Positions 53,159-61,109 of a DNA stretch of 64,000 bases are shown here, piece after piece. The translations under genes and the position numbers were made by a program. A model generated the notes under the pieces. It ran no database searches. It saw only the letters and a list, made by a program, of their open reading frames with translations, and had not been told where the DNA came from. The stretch comes from Flavobacteriaceae bacterium (GTDB taxonomy: Bacteria; Bacteroidota; Bacteroidia; Flavobacteriales; Flavobacteriaceae): positions 186,001 to 250,000 of the forward strand of contig JABSPK010000002.1 of the NCBI GenBank assembly GCA_013214065.1, given 5' to 3'. Every line of letters starts with the position of its first letter. The first letter of the stretch is position 1.

Positions 53159-53899
53159 ATGATCAAATTCTTCCGCCGCATCCGCCAGAAGCTCTTGACT
53201 GAAAATAAGTTCAGCAAATACCTCCTATACGCCATTGGGGAAATCATCCTTGTGGTCATCGGGATTTTGATCGCCCTGCAGATCAACAACTGGAATGAAG
53301 ACCGAAAGGCCAAAAACGAAGAGCAACGGCTTATCGCCGACCTTCATACCGAATTCCAAAACAACTACGAGGCGCTTCGTATCGACATCGAACGGTTACA
53401 GCGCGTCGTTGACTCCTCGCGCGAACTTCTGGACCTGTTGCAAGAACCCGAACCACGCATCGAGGAATTGAAATTGGACAGTTTGATCAGTGAAACGCTG
53501 ACCACCCCCACCTGGAATCCCAGTTTTTTCGTCATGGAAGAACTTAAAAAATCAGGAGGCTTCGCCCAATTGCAAAATGCCGAATTGAAAACGGCCTTAC
53601 TCGAATGGGAACGCTACTACACCAACTTAATTGAATTCGAAGCGGGCTTTAGAAGATCTTTCCATTCCCTGGTCGACTATTTGACCGAACAGGGGTCAAT
53701 ACGAAATGTCGATGACAAGCATCCCGGTTTCAATGTGGGGCTTTCGCGAATGTCGAAAGGAAACATCCCGCTCATCACCGATTATCGATTTGAAAACCAC
53801 ATCGATAACATGCATGTCACCAGTTTTGATGAATTGTACCAATACCAATTGGCACAGTCAAAAATCGAAACCATATTGAACCTTAGTAAACCCGACTGA
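53159..53899 (+). CDS. DUF6090-type membrane protein 6
   Basis: 246 aa. N-terminus FFRRIRQKLLTENKFSKYLL and AIGEIILVVIGILIALQINN, the closest to a family consensus. Ectodomain motif KSGGFAQLQNAELKTALLEW, with a preceding TTPTWNPSFF. C-terminus LAQSKIETILNLSKPD. Only 5 bases separate it from protein 7. Function unknown. Confidence 0.88.
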   Translation: MIKFFRRIRQKLLTENKFSKYLLYAIGEIILVVIGILIALQINNWNEDRKAKNEEQRLIADLHTEFQNNYEALRIDIERLQRVVDSSRELLDLLQEPEPRIEELKLDSLISETLTTPTWNPSFFVMEELKKSGGFAQLQNAELKTALLEWERYYTNLIEFEAGFRRSFHSLVDYLTEQGSIRNVDDKHPGFNVGLSRMSKGNIPLITDYRFENHIDNMHVTSFDELYQYQLAQSKIETILNLSKPD

Positions 53900-53904
53900 C
53901 CCCT

Positions 53905-54648
53905 ATGATCAAATTTTTCCGTCGCATCCGTCAAAAACTGCTTGAAGAAAACCGTTTCAGCAAATACCTGGTCTACGCCATCGGCGAAATCATTCTGGTG
54001 GTCATCGGGATCATGATCGCCTTGCAGATCAATAATTGGAATGAGGAGCAGCAGACAGCGGAGGTCCTAAATCAATTCGTCATCGAATTCAAGAAAGAAT
54101 TAGAGTACAACATTAAAGATCTGGAGCAAAGCATTTCCTTAATAGAATTCCATATGGAGGGAAAAAAGAAGCTCTTGACCCATACGTTCCTTAACACCGT
54201 CCCGCTTGATTCACTAGAAGCCCTTATCGAATCGAAATATATTAATGTGAGTTACAATCCGACCATTCTTCGACGCTTTGAAAACGCCCAAATCAGTGCC
54301 TATGGCACATACGACTCGGTATTGGTCAAAACACAGGAATTTTATGGATACAACTGGCCTGAATTTGAAAAGGCAACGCAATGGCACAACAAGCAAGTGG
54401 ATATTGAAGACGAATGGTGGCGGTATAGCCAAGAAAGTTATGAACTGAATCTGGCTAACGATGACCAATTGCTGGTACAGGATTCGCTACTTCGCAAAAA
54501 AGAACTTCTAAACCTGTTAAACACTACCAAAGTGCGAAATATGTTAAAATCGGATTATTCAAGAAAAAAGCGACTTCAACCTTTTTTGGTCTATCAATTG
54601 GAGATGGCCCAAGAACGATTGGATGCCATTAATACCCTATTGGAATGA
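53905..54648 (+). CDS. DUF6090-type membrane protein 7
   Basis: 247 aa. N-terminus FFRRIRQKLLEENRFSKYLV and AIGEIILVVIGIMIALQINN. The ectodomain has diverged most: the family motif is altered to ENAQISAYGTYDSVLVKTQE and it is aromatic-rich (FYGYNWPEFEKATQW). The DNA in this gene is a little AT-richer than its neighbours. Stop overlaps the start of protein 8 by ATGA. Confidence 0.86.
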   Translation: MIKFFRRIRQKLLEENRFSKYLVYAIGEIILVVIGIMIALQINNWNEEQQTAEVLNQFVIEFKKELEYNIKDLEQSISLIEFHMEGKKKLLTHTFLNTVPLDSLEALIESKYINVSYNPTILRRFENAQISAYGTYDSVLVKTQEFYGYNWPEFEKATQWHNKQVDIEDEWWRYSQESYELNLANDDQLLVQDSLLRKKELLNLLNTTKVRNMLKSDYSRKKRLQPFLVYQLEMAQERLDAINTLLE

Positions 54649-55412
54649 TACGGTTTTTTCGCAAAATCAGACGGTCCCTGCTTTCAGAAAACAAAGTTTC
54701 GAAATACCTGCTGTATGCCGTTGGGGAAATCATATTGGTCGTGATAGGGATCCTCATCGCCTTACAGATCAACAACTGGAACGAAGACCGTAAAACTAGA
54801 AAAGAAGAACGGACCCTGCTTATTTCCTTGCAAAATGAAATGGCCTACAACATCAAGGAATTGGATCGGGCACGAAAGGTCAACAATGCCAATATCAAAG
54901 GCACCGGGCGCTTGATCGCGCATATGTCACCAAGGCCGAACGACCAGTTGAGCGAAAAAGAGTTGGCCCTATTGCTTGCCGCATCCTTACAAGAAAAAAC
55001 CGAGTTCGAACCCCGCCTGAGTGTGATCAATTCGGGTCAATTGACCATCATCACTAACGAAACACTTAAAAACGCCCTACTTTCGATCGATGCCAAAGTC
55101 GAGCATTTTAGAGAGAATGAAAAAACAGTGACCGATATCCGATGGGATTGTACCCAACAGACCTTGAAGGAAGGCAACTTCCGAAAAGCCGCTGATTATG
55201 TCATCGACTTCTCAAACTGGTACGGCAACACTGAAAGTCCTTTTGAAAACACCAATTTCGAATTGTTGCGTTCCCGACCTTTCGAGAACAAGTTGACCCT
55301 GTATCTGGCCACCTCCCTGACCTCAGAAGTCGAGCATTTGAAACCCATGGCCGAAGACTTTGATATGATACAAAAAACGCTGGTAGAAGAATTGGAACAA
55401 TTTGATGAATAG
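54645..55412 (+). CDS. DUF6090-type membrane protein 8
   Basis: 255 aa, last of the row. N-terminus MIRFFRKIRRSLLSENKVSK and AVGEIILVVIGILIALQINN. Ectodomain motif NSGQLTIITNETLKNALLSI. The C-terminus is acidic (MIQKTLVEELEQFDE). Overlap of 4 bases with protein 7; 20 bases separate it from the SDR gene, which may belong to the same transcript. Confidence 0.86.
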   Translation: MIRFFRKIRRSLLSENKVSKYLLYAVGEIILVVIGILIALQINNWNEDRKTRKEERTLLISLQNEMAYNIKELDRARKVNNANIKGTGRLIAHMSPRPNDQLSEKELALLLAASLQEKTEFEPRLSVINSGQLTIITNETLKNALLSIDAKVEHFRENEKTVTDIRWDCTQQTLKEGNFRKAADYVIDFSNWYGNTESPFENTNFELLRSRPFENKLTLYLATSLTSEVEHLKPMAEDFDMIQKTLVEELEQFDE

Positions 55413-55432
55413 CCCTAAATACGCGAATACTT

Positions 55433-56191
55433 ATGGATTTCAAGAACAAGAACATATTGGTCACCGGATCCTCGCGAGGGATCGGCAAGGCGACTGCGAT
55501 GGCCTTTGCCCAAAAAGGTGGCCGGGTCGGAATCAATTTCAGGACCAAACTAGACGAAGCCGAAAAGACCCTAGAGGAATTGCCCGGGCAAGGGCATGCC
55601 CTTTTTCAAGGGGATGTGTCGGATAAGACCGACTGCCAGCGCATCATCGACGATTTCGTTGCTGCCTTTGGCCAGATCGACGTCTTGGTCAACAATGCCG
55701 GCATTTCGATCTTTCATGAAATCGATCAGGTCGAATTTGACCACTGGACCCATGCCTGGGAAACCACCTTCAAGACCAACCTTTTCGCGGCTGCGAACAT
55801 GACTTATTGGGCCGCTCAAGCCATGATGAAAACCGGTGGGGGCCGTATCGTGAACGTGTCGTCTCGAGGTTCGTTTCGGGGAGAGCCCACGAAACCCGCC
55901 TATGGGGCCAGCACGGCGGCCTTGAATGCGATGACCCAATCATTGGCTAAAAAATTGGCACCCCATCACATTTACTTAGGGGTCGTTGCCCCTGGCTTCA
56001 CCGAAACCGAAATGGCCGCCGTAACCTTAACCCCAGCGGAACGGGAAAACCTCTTACGCGAATCACCCTTTCAACGTATGGCCCAACCAAAGGAAGTGGC
56101 CCATGCCATCTTGTTCTTGGCTTCCGATGGGGCGGAGTACAGCTCAGGAACGATCATCGACGTCAACGGGGCCAGTTATTTAAGAAGTTAA
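55433..56191 (+). CDS. Short-chain dehydrogenase lacking the active-site lysine
   Basis: 252 aa, classical SDR fold: TGSSRGIG near the N-terminus, NNAGIS, catalytic Ser144 in NVSSRGS, and Tyr157 in AYGASTAAL. The Lys four residues after Tyr, which lowers the Tyr pKa and binds the ribose of NAD(P), is Thr161 here. The base sequence is unambiguous (AGC ACG). The C-terminus is normal (YSSGTIIDVNGASY). Activity may be weak, altered or lost. It follows the DUF6090 operon by 20 bases. Confidence 0.9.
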   Translation: MDFKNKNILVTGSSRGIGKATAMAFAQKGGRVGINFRTKLDEAEKTLEELPGQGHALFQGDVSDKTDCQRIIDDFVAAFGQIDVLVNNAGISIFHEIDQVEFDHWTHAWETTFKTNLFAAANMTYWAAQAMMKTGGGRIVNVSSRGSFRGEPTKPAYGASTAALNAMTQSLAKKLAPHHIYLGVVAPGFTETEMAAVTLTPAERENLLRESPFQRMAQPKEVAHAILFLASDGAEYSSGTIIDVNGASYLRS

Positions 56192-56302
56192 TTGCCCTTT
56201 TCAAGGTAAAAGCAATCCGGTTTCGCGCATCCGATTTAAAAACAGCACGGTTTTTGAGTCGAACCCTTTGGTATTTCGTATTATTAAGGATAATTCAAAA
56301 GC

Positions 56303-57493
56303 ATGAACAGAAAGGAATTTGTCAAGATGTGTGGTTTGTTCGGGATATCGATCCCCTTTCAAACCGTGTTGGAATCCTGCAATGAAGGATCGGAGGCTCC
56401 TATTGTTGCCGGTGATTTTGAAGGGACGGTGCTGATCATCGGAGCCGGTGCCGCGGGCATGGCAACCGCATATTTGTTGGCACAGCAGGGTATTTCCTTT
56501 CGGATCTTGGAAGCCGATAGTTCCTATGGCGGACGCTTCCGTACCAACAACACCTTTACCGATTTTCCGATACCCTTAGGGGCCGAATGGCTGCATGTAG
56601 CCGAATCGGAACTCCCTGCGATCGTCAATGATCCCAAGGTGACCATCGAAACCGTCACCTTGCCGTATTCGGCATCGGACACCTCCGGGTTTTTCAGCAA
56701 TGGTGAGTTAACCGTAGAAACCGTCGGCAATGCCGTCAACGATGATCAAGACAAAAAGTTCATCGGTTCTTCCTGGTTCGATTTCTTCGAAACCTATATC
56801 GTACCCGGTATTCGAGATCGTATGCGGTTCAATACCCAGGTAACCTCCATTGATTATTCGGGCAATCAGGTCATCGCAACGGCTGCCGATGGCAGCACCT
56901 ATGAGGCTGACAAGTTAGTGGTGACCGTACCTTTGAAATTACTGCAATTGGGCCAGCTAGGCTTCACCCCTGAATTGCCGAATAACAAGCTAAACGCCAT
57001 TGCCAATGCCAACATTTGGAGCGGCATGAAGATATTCCTCAAGTTTTCGGAAGCGTTCTATCCGACCTTTCTCTATTTTGACGATAGCCAGACCAACGAG
57101 GGCCAGCGTTTGTATTATGACGCGGCCTACGGCCAAAATAGTTCAGACCATGTATTGGGGCTCTTCGCCGTAGGCCGGCAAGCCGAAGTCTATCAAAACT
57201 ATAGTGGTGAGGCCCTGAAAAACTACGTGCTTGAAGAGCTCGATAGGGTGTTCGATGGAAAAGCTTCGGAAACCTTTATCGACATCCTCGCCCAGAACTG
57301 GAACGAACAACCCTTCGCCCGGGCGGCTTACCTTGAAGATGAAGCCGCCACTTCGATCGCACGCAACATGTCCGAAACCGTAAATGGCAAGTTGTATTTT
57401 GCCGGTTGTTCGTACATCGACCAAGCCGATTGGAGTTCGGTACATACCGCGGCACGCTCGGCCCGTGATACGGTCCGTGAATTGCTCCAATAG
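56303..57493 (+). CDS. Flavin-containing amine oxidase-like protein
   Basis: 396 aa. N-terminus MNRKEFVKMCGLFG resembles a Tat-like start and LESC a possible lipobox. The FAD Rossmann motif is GAGAAGMATAYLL with ILEAD following and GGRFRT. The end shows KLYFAGCSY, the typical amine-oxidase FAD contact, then STRT-like GSVHTAARSARDT. It probably oxidises an amine or related compound outside the cytoplasm. It is a short member of the family. 111 bases from the SDR gene; same strand. Confidence 0.88.
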   Translation: MNRKEFVKMCGLFGISIPFQTVLESCNEGSEAPIVAGDFEGTVLIIGAGAAGMATAYLLAQQGISFRILEADSSYGGRFRTNNTFTDFPIPLGAEWLHVAESELPAIVNDPKVTIETVTLPYSASDTSGFFSNGELTVETVGNAVNDDQDKKFIGSSWFDFFETYIVPGIRDRMRFNTQVTSIDYSGNQVIATAADGSTYEADKLVVTVPLKLLQLGQLGFTPELPNNKLNAIANANIWSGMKIFLKFSEAFYPTFLYFDDSQTNEGQRLYYDAAYGQNSSDHVLGLFAVGRQAEVYQNYSGEALKNYVLEELDRVFDGKASETFIDILAQNWNEQPFARAAYLEDEAATSIARNMSETVNGKLYFAGCSYIDQADWSSVHTAARSARDTVRELLQ

Positions 57494-57525
57494 CGATTTG
57501 CTTCCCTTAGGGTAAGGTTTTCGGC

Positions 57526-57533
57526 TATCTTTG
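57526..57533 (+). promoter_or_regulatory. -7 box close to the start codon
   Basis: TATCTTTG matches TAnnTTTG exactly and lies 4 bases before the ATG at 57538. No TTTG is found at the expected 19-20 bases upstream, so only the -7 half is convincing. If used, transcription begins inside or at the start codon. Confidence 0.45.
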
Positions 57534-57537
57534 CCGC

Positions 57538-58011
57538 ATGAAAGCAGCAACGGTCACCCAACTAAAAAAGGAGCTTCAATTCAAAGACCAAGAGGAGTTG
57601 GTGCAGCTGTGCCTGCGCCTTTCGAAATTCAAGAAAGAGAACAAAGAACTGATGACCTATCTCTTGTTCGAAGCTCAGGATGAAGAAGGATATATCGAAG
57701 TCGTGAAAGCGGAAGTCGATCTGTTGTTCGAGGACATCAACACCAGCAGCTATTATTTTATCAAGAAAAGCATGCGCAAAATACTGCGCATCTTGAAAAA
57801 GTATGCGCGCTACTCGGGCAAGAAAGAAACCGAGGTCGAACTCTTGTTGTATTTCTGTGAACGCCTGAATGCGTTCAGGCCATCGATCCGAAACAACACC
57901 ACCCTGACCAATCTGTATGTGCGACAACTCGATTTTATCGAAAAGCGTATCGCCTTATTACACGAAGATTTGCAATACGATTACGGACAACTCTTGGAAG
58001 CACTGCGCTAA
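57538..58011 (+). CDS. Small all-helical protein of unknown function
   Basis: 157 aa without signal or membrane helix. It starts KAATVTQLKKELQFKDQEELVQL, somewhat like the DUF6155 family, then is charged and helical throughout (FIKKSMRKILRILKKYARYSGKKETEVELLLYFC). Cytoplasmic; function unknown. Stand-alone, 44 bases behind the amine oxidase gene, with its own -7 box. Confidence 0.75.
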   Translation: MKAATVTQLKKELQFKDQEELVQLCLRLSKFKKENKELMTYLLFEAQDEEGYIEVVKAEVDLLFEDINTSSYYFIKKSMRKILRILKKYARYSGKKETEVELLLYFCERLNAFRPSIRNNTTLTNLYVRQLDFIEKRIALLHEDLQYDYGQLLEALR

Positions 58012-58135
58012 GGGAGTTTGCTCTCCAATTGCCCTCGAATAATAGGGTCTAATGGTGTTTGCATTATTATATCAGGAGTAGCTTTCTTTCAAACGAAAAG
58101 AGTACCTTTTTGGTGGACTTTCACTATTACAGCAA

Positions 58136-58972
58136 ATGGATTTTGGACAGGTCGAATTCACACCACCCGAAGACGCCCGATTAATCCCCTGGATCAAAGG
58201 GTACTACATCCATGCCGCTACCGATCCAGAATTCCATACCAAGGTGACGTTTTATCAGAACATTACGACCACCTTGAGCATCTACAAGGATTCGATGACC
58301 CGATCCACAGGACGCTACCGGCAACAACACTATAGCAAAGAAGCAGGGTTTACGACCCTGTTGGTCGGTCTGGTCGACAAATACCAAGAAGTCGAGTTTT
58401 TCGGTCCGCTAGACCGCATGGCCGTGGTGTTCCATCCCGGAGGGATCAACCATTTCCTAGCCCCCCCTTTGGGAAGCCTACTAGAACGGCATTATTCCAT
58501 GTTCACGGCCTATGGTGACGAATTCGATACTTTTTTATCAAGGGTTTTCGATGCCAAGGGCCTCCTACGCAAAAGGCAATTGCTCGATGCTTTTTTTGTA
58601 ACCAAGTTCAAGGCTTTTGAAGAAATGGCGCTACTTAACGCCATCGATTACCTCACCCAAGATCCAATGGGTTTGAAAGTGGAACCCTTGGCAGAGCGAT
58701 TGGGACTTAGCCGCCGCACCTTGCTGCGAAAATTCAAAAAGCATCTCGGATATTCCATTGAGGAATACAAACAGGTCATTAAATTTCGCAAGGCCCTTTT
58801 GACTTTTCAAAAAAACCGAAACGAAGAAAACTTGGCCCAAATCGCCTTAAATAGTAGCTATTACGACCAACCCGATTTCAACCATCATATCAAGACCCAA
58901 AGTGACCTGACCCCAAAGGCCTTGTTCGAACAACTTCGTATCGTCGACGACACCCTTTTCTGGAAGCCCTAG
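58136..58972 (+). CDS. AraC-family transcriptional regulator
   Basis: 278 aa. The N-terminal 150 residues are a beta-rich ligand domain (VEFTPPEDARLIPWIKGYYIHA, RMAVVFHPGGINHFLAPP) like the DUF6597 group. The C-terminal part holds the helix-turn-helix pair VEPLAERLGLSRRTLLRKFKKH and LAQIALNSSYYDQPDFNHHIK, ending SDLTPKALFEQ. It lies upstream of the secreted hydrolase 59028 on the same strand and may control it. Confidence 0.88.
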   Translation: MDFGQVEFTPPEDARLIPWIKGYYIHAATDPEFHTKVTFYQNITTTLSIYKDSMTRSTGRYRQQHYSKEAGFTTLLVGLVDKYQEVEFFGPLDRMAVVFHPGGINHFLAPPLGSLLERHYSMFTAYGDEFDTFLSRVFDAKGLLRKRQLLDAFFVTKFKAFEEMALLNAIDYLTQDPMGLKVEPLAERLGLSRRTLLRKFKKHLGYSIEEYKQVIKFRKALLTFQKNRNEENLAQIALNSSYYDQPDFNHHIKTQSDLTPKALFEQLRIVDDTLFWKP

Positions 58973-59003
58973 AACATCTGTCCCAATTCTACAATACTCC
59001 GAG

Positions 59004-59027
59004 ACCGCCGCATACTAATTTGGCGGT
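59004..59027. promoter_or_regulatory. Inverted repeat abutting the start codon of the hydrolase gene
   Basis: ACCGCC (59004-59009) and GGCGGT (59022-59027) form a 6-bp inverted repeat with a 12-base spacer, ending directly at the ATG (59028). It could be an operator for the AraC regulator or an RNA hairpin hiding the start. Confidence 0.35.
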
Positions 59028-60587
59028 ATGAAAAAATCCATACTTTGCTTATCCATCCTGATTGGATTGGGTTGCAACCGGCAAGAAGACCGAATCCCCG
59101 AAGTGATTTCGCAACCGGTGGTCATCGAAGATGATACCTGGTCGTTCAAGGGCACGCAGAACCTGCTGTTCGTTCCTGAAAACCGAAACGATCCCGAAAG
59201 TCGCTTGCTCGCCCTACATTATTTCCACTTTCCCGCAAAACATAAAAGCAGCTTGCCTCCAGTAGTTTTCTTAGGAGCGGGGCCCGGAGAGCCTTACGAT
59301 ATCGCCGCTTTTTACAACGGTGGCAGGGCGGAAGCATGGCGTTATGAACTGAATTTCGTCAATAAAAACCGCGACGTGATCTTGATCAACCAAAGGGGCA
59401 ATTCCGATGCGCCCGGGCTACAGATCAACAACTTTCGCTACCGTTGGAAGAATGGAGGAACCTTAGACCAGCCGCTCGATCTAGCTCTTCGCGACAAAAA
59501 TCGACGGGAGAGCTACGCCCGCCATGTCGCTTCGTACACCGCCCAAGGTATCGATCTCAAAGGGTACGACGTATTGCATTTCGTCGACGACATCGAAGCG
59601 GTACGCCAACACTTGGGCACCGATAAAATCGCCTTGGTCGGCAATAGTTTCGCTTCACAATGGGCCTTAGGGTACATCAAACGCTATCCAGACCATGTCG
59701 ATCGAGCCTTGTTCTCAGGTGTAGAGCCCCTAGATCATAATTATGATGACCCAGATGGGATATGGAAGGTCTTGGAACAGATCGATCATTACGCCCAACA
59801 AGATCCGAACATCGCCATGGCATTACCCGAAGGCGGATTGATCGCCGCCTTTACCCAAGTAATGGAACGATTGGAGACCCGACCCGTTAACGTGACCGTC
59901 ACGGATGAAGATGGCGAAGTTTTCGACATTGTCGTGGGGGCCGATGACCTTCGGTTCAATTTGACCTACCCCAGGGTACGATCCTATGCCGCCGAAATCG
60001 AATCTTGGCCCAAATACATTATGGAAATGTACCATGGTGATTTTCGTATGCTGGGGCTCTTGTCACGAGGGCGTGTCTATAACTCTTCGGCTTTTATGAC
60101 GAACCCCCTATTCAATAATAGTTTGGGAGTTTCAAAAGAACGGGAAGCCTTACTCTTAAAACGGGAGTCGAGAAAATGGTTGGGTGATTTGGCCAACCAT
60201 TATACGGCCACTCGAGAGGTTTGCCCCGCCCCAGTGGTACCACAACGTTTTCGACAGCATGTGGCACATGACATTCCGATGGTCTTGATCCAGGGGGATA
60301 TGGACATGAGCACCCCTTACGGCAATGCCGTATTTTTAATGGACTATCTTGAAAACGGGCATTTATTGACGGTCAAAAGGGGGTTCCATAACGCTAAGAG
60401 AGCGCTGATCTTTGCCGATTCGTTACTAATCGATCAGGTTTACGGCTTTATGGATCTGGAAGACCCCAAAAAAGGATTCAAGGCATACAGCGCCTCGATC
60501 CCGAAACAGTATGCACTGCCATCTTTCGAATTTTGGCCATTACACGGACCATCGCTCTATGATCGTTATCATTCCAAATCGGATTAA
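59028..60587 (+). CDS. Lipoprotein alpha/beta hydrolase of the TAP-like group
   Basis: 519 aa, lipobox LIGLGC. Alpha/beta hydrolase with VVFLGAGPGEPYD near the oxyanion position, nucleophile GNSFAS (Ser207), acid in QGDMDMSTP and His in KRGFHNA. Similar in type to 32431-33963 (TAP-like/proline iminopeptidase). Its stop codon overlaps the stop of the convergent gene 60584-61108 in a shared TTAA. Confidence 0.85.
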   Translation: MKKSILCLSILIGLGCNRQEDRIPEVISQPVVIEDDTWSFKGTQNLLFVPENRNDPESRLLALHYFHFPAKHKSSLPPVVFLGAGPGEPYDIAAFYNGGRAEAWRYELNFVNKNRDVILINQRGNSDAPGLQINNFRYRWKNGGTLDQPLDLALRDKNRRESYARHVASYTAQGIDLKGYDVLHFVDDIEAVRQHLGTDKIALVGNSFASQWALGYIKRYPDHVDRALFSGVEPLDHNYDDPDGIWKVLEQIDHYAQQDPNIAMALPEGGLIAAFTQVMERLETRPVNVTVTDEDGEVFDIVVGADDLRFNLTYPRVRSYAAEIESWPKYIMEMYHGDFRMLGLLSRGRVYNSSAFMTNPLFNNSLGVSKEREALLLKRESRKWLGDLANHYTATREVCPAPVVPQRFRQHVAHDIPMVLIQGDMDMSTPYGNAVFLMDYLENGHLLTVKRGFHNAKRALIFADSLLIDQVYGFMDLEDPKKGFKAYSASIPKQYALPSFEFWPLHGPSLYDRYHSKSD

Positions 60588-61108
60588 AAGCGACGTGCCG
60601 GTCGCTTATCGAAATCGGAAGCCCCGATAGGTTGGCCATTGATCGTATCGGTATCCCAATCTTGGGTGATTTTCCATTGACCGTCGATCTTGCGAAGTAC
60701 GATGTGGAATTGCCCATACGCATATTCCGTCGATCCCTCAGTATCGGTAAACCCGATCCGATAAAAACCGACTTCATAAGAAGTGGTCGCATTCGTTCTT
60801 CGGCTATCGAACCAAAAATCCAAAGCAATGCGAAGGCCTTGTTCTTTGTTGTTCGCGAAACGTTCGAGGTTTTTGGGTTTGAAGGCATTCTCGGTATCGA
60901 TGCCCGAATGGGTGGCGCGAAGCACCTCCTCGGCATAGGTGGCGTTCAAGGCGTGGCCGTCTAATTGTTCAAAGGCTTTTTGAAAAGGTTTCCAGACCGT
61001 TCGGTCTATCTCAGTTTGGATCTCGTCTACCGATTGGGCGACCATCATGTGGGCCATTAAAAAGAGGGAACATCGAATAACGAACTTCCTTGGTATAGCG
61101 AATGTCAT
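60584..61108 (-). CDS. Secreted NTF2-like (DUF4440/SnoaL) protein
   Basis: 174 aa from ATG 61108 (signal KFVIRCSLFLMAHMMVAQ); the start is 1 base behind the stop of the membrane HTH gene, so they are co-translated. NTF2-like fold: RTVWKPFQKAFEQLDGHALNATY, VGFYRIGFTDTEG, YGQFHIVLRKIDGQWKITQDWD. An equivalent NTF2-like domain is fused to the serine hydrolase 30955-32418 at module A. Role unknown; may bind a small ligand. Confidence 0.8.
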   Translation of the reverse strand: MTFAIPRKFVIRCSLFLMAHMMVAQSVDEIQTEIDRTVWKPFQKAFEQLDGHALNATYAEEVLRATHSGIDTENAFKPKNLERFANNKEQGLRIALDFWFDSRRTNATTSYEVGFYRIGFTDTEGSTEYAYGQFHIVLRKIDGQWKITQDWDTDTINGQPIGASDFDKRPARRF

Positions 61109-61109
61109 T

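Larger units (their letters stand above)
48301..54800 (+). repeat. Eight dispersed copies of a conserved ~150-bp segment
   Basis: The first roughly 150 bases of each DUF6090 gene (starts 48301, 48949, 49691, 51651, 52384, 53159, 53905, 54645) encode the same basic helix and membrane segment and are clearly similar at the DNA level, while the downstream two thirds of each gene differ. Such direct repeats could permit unequal recombination and gene-number change. Confidence 0.7.
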
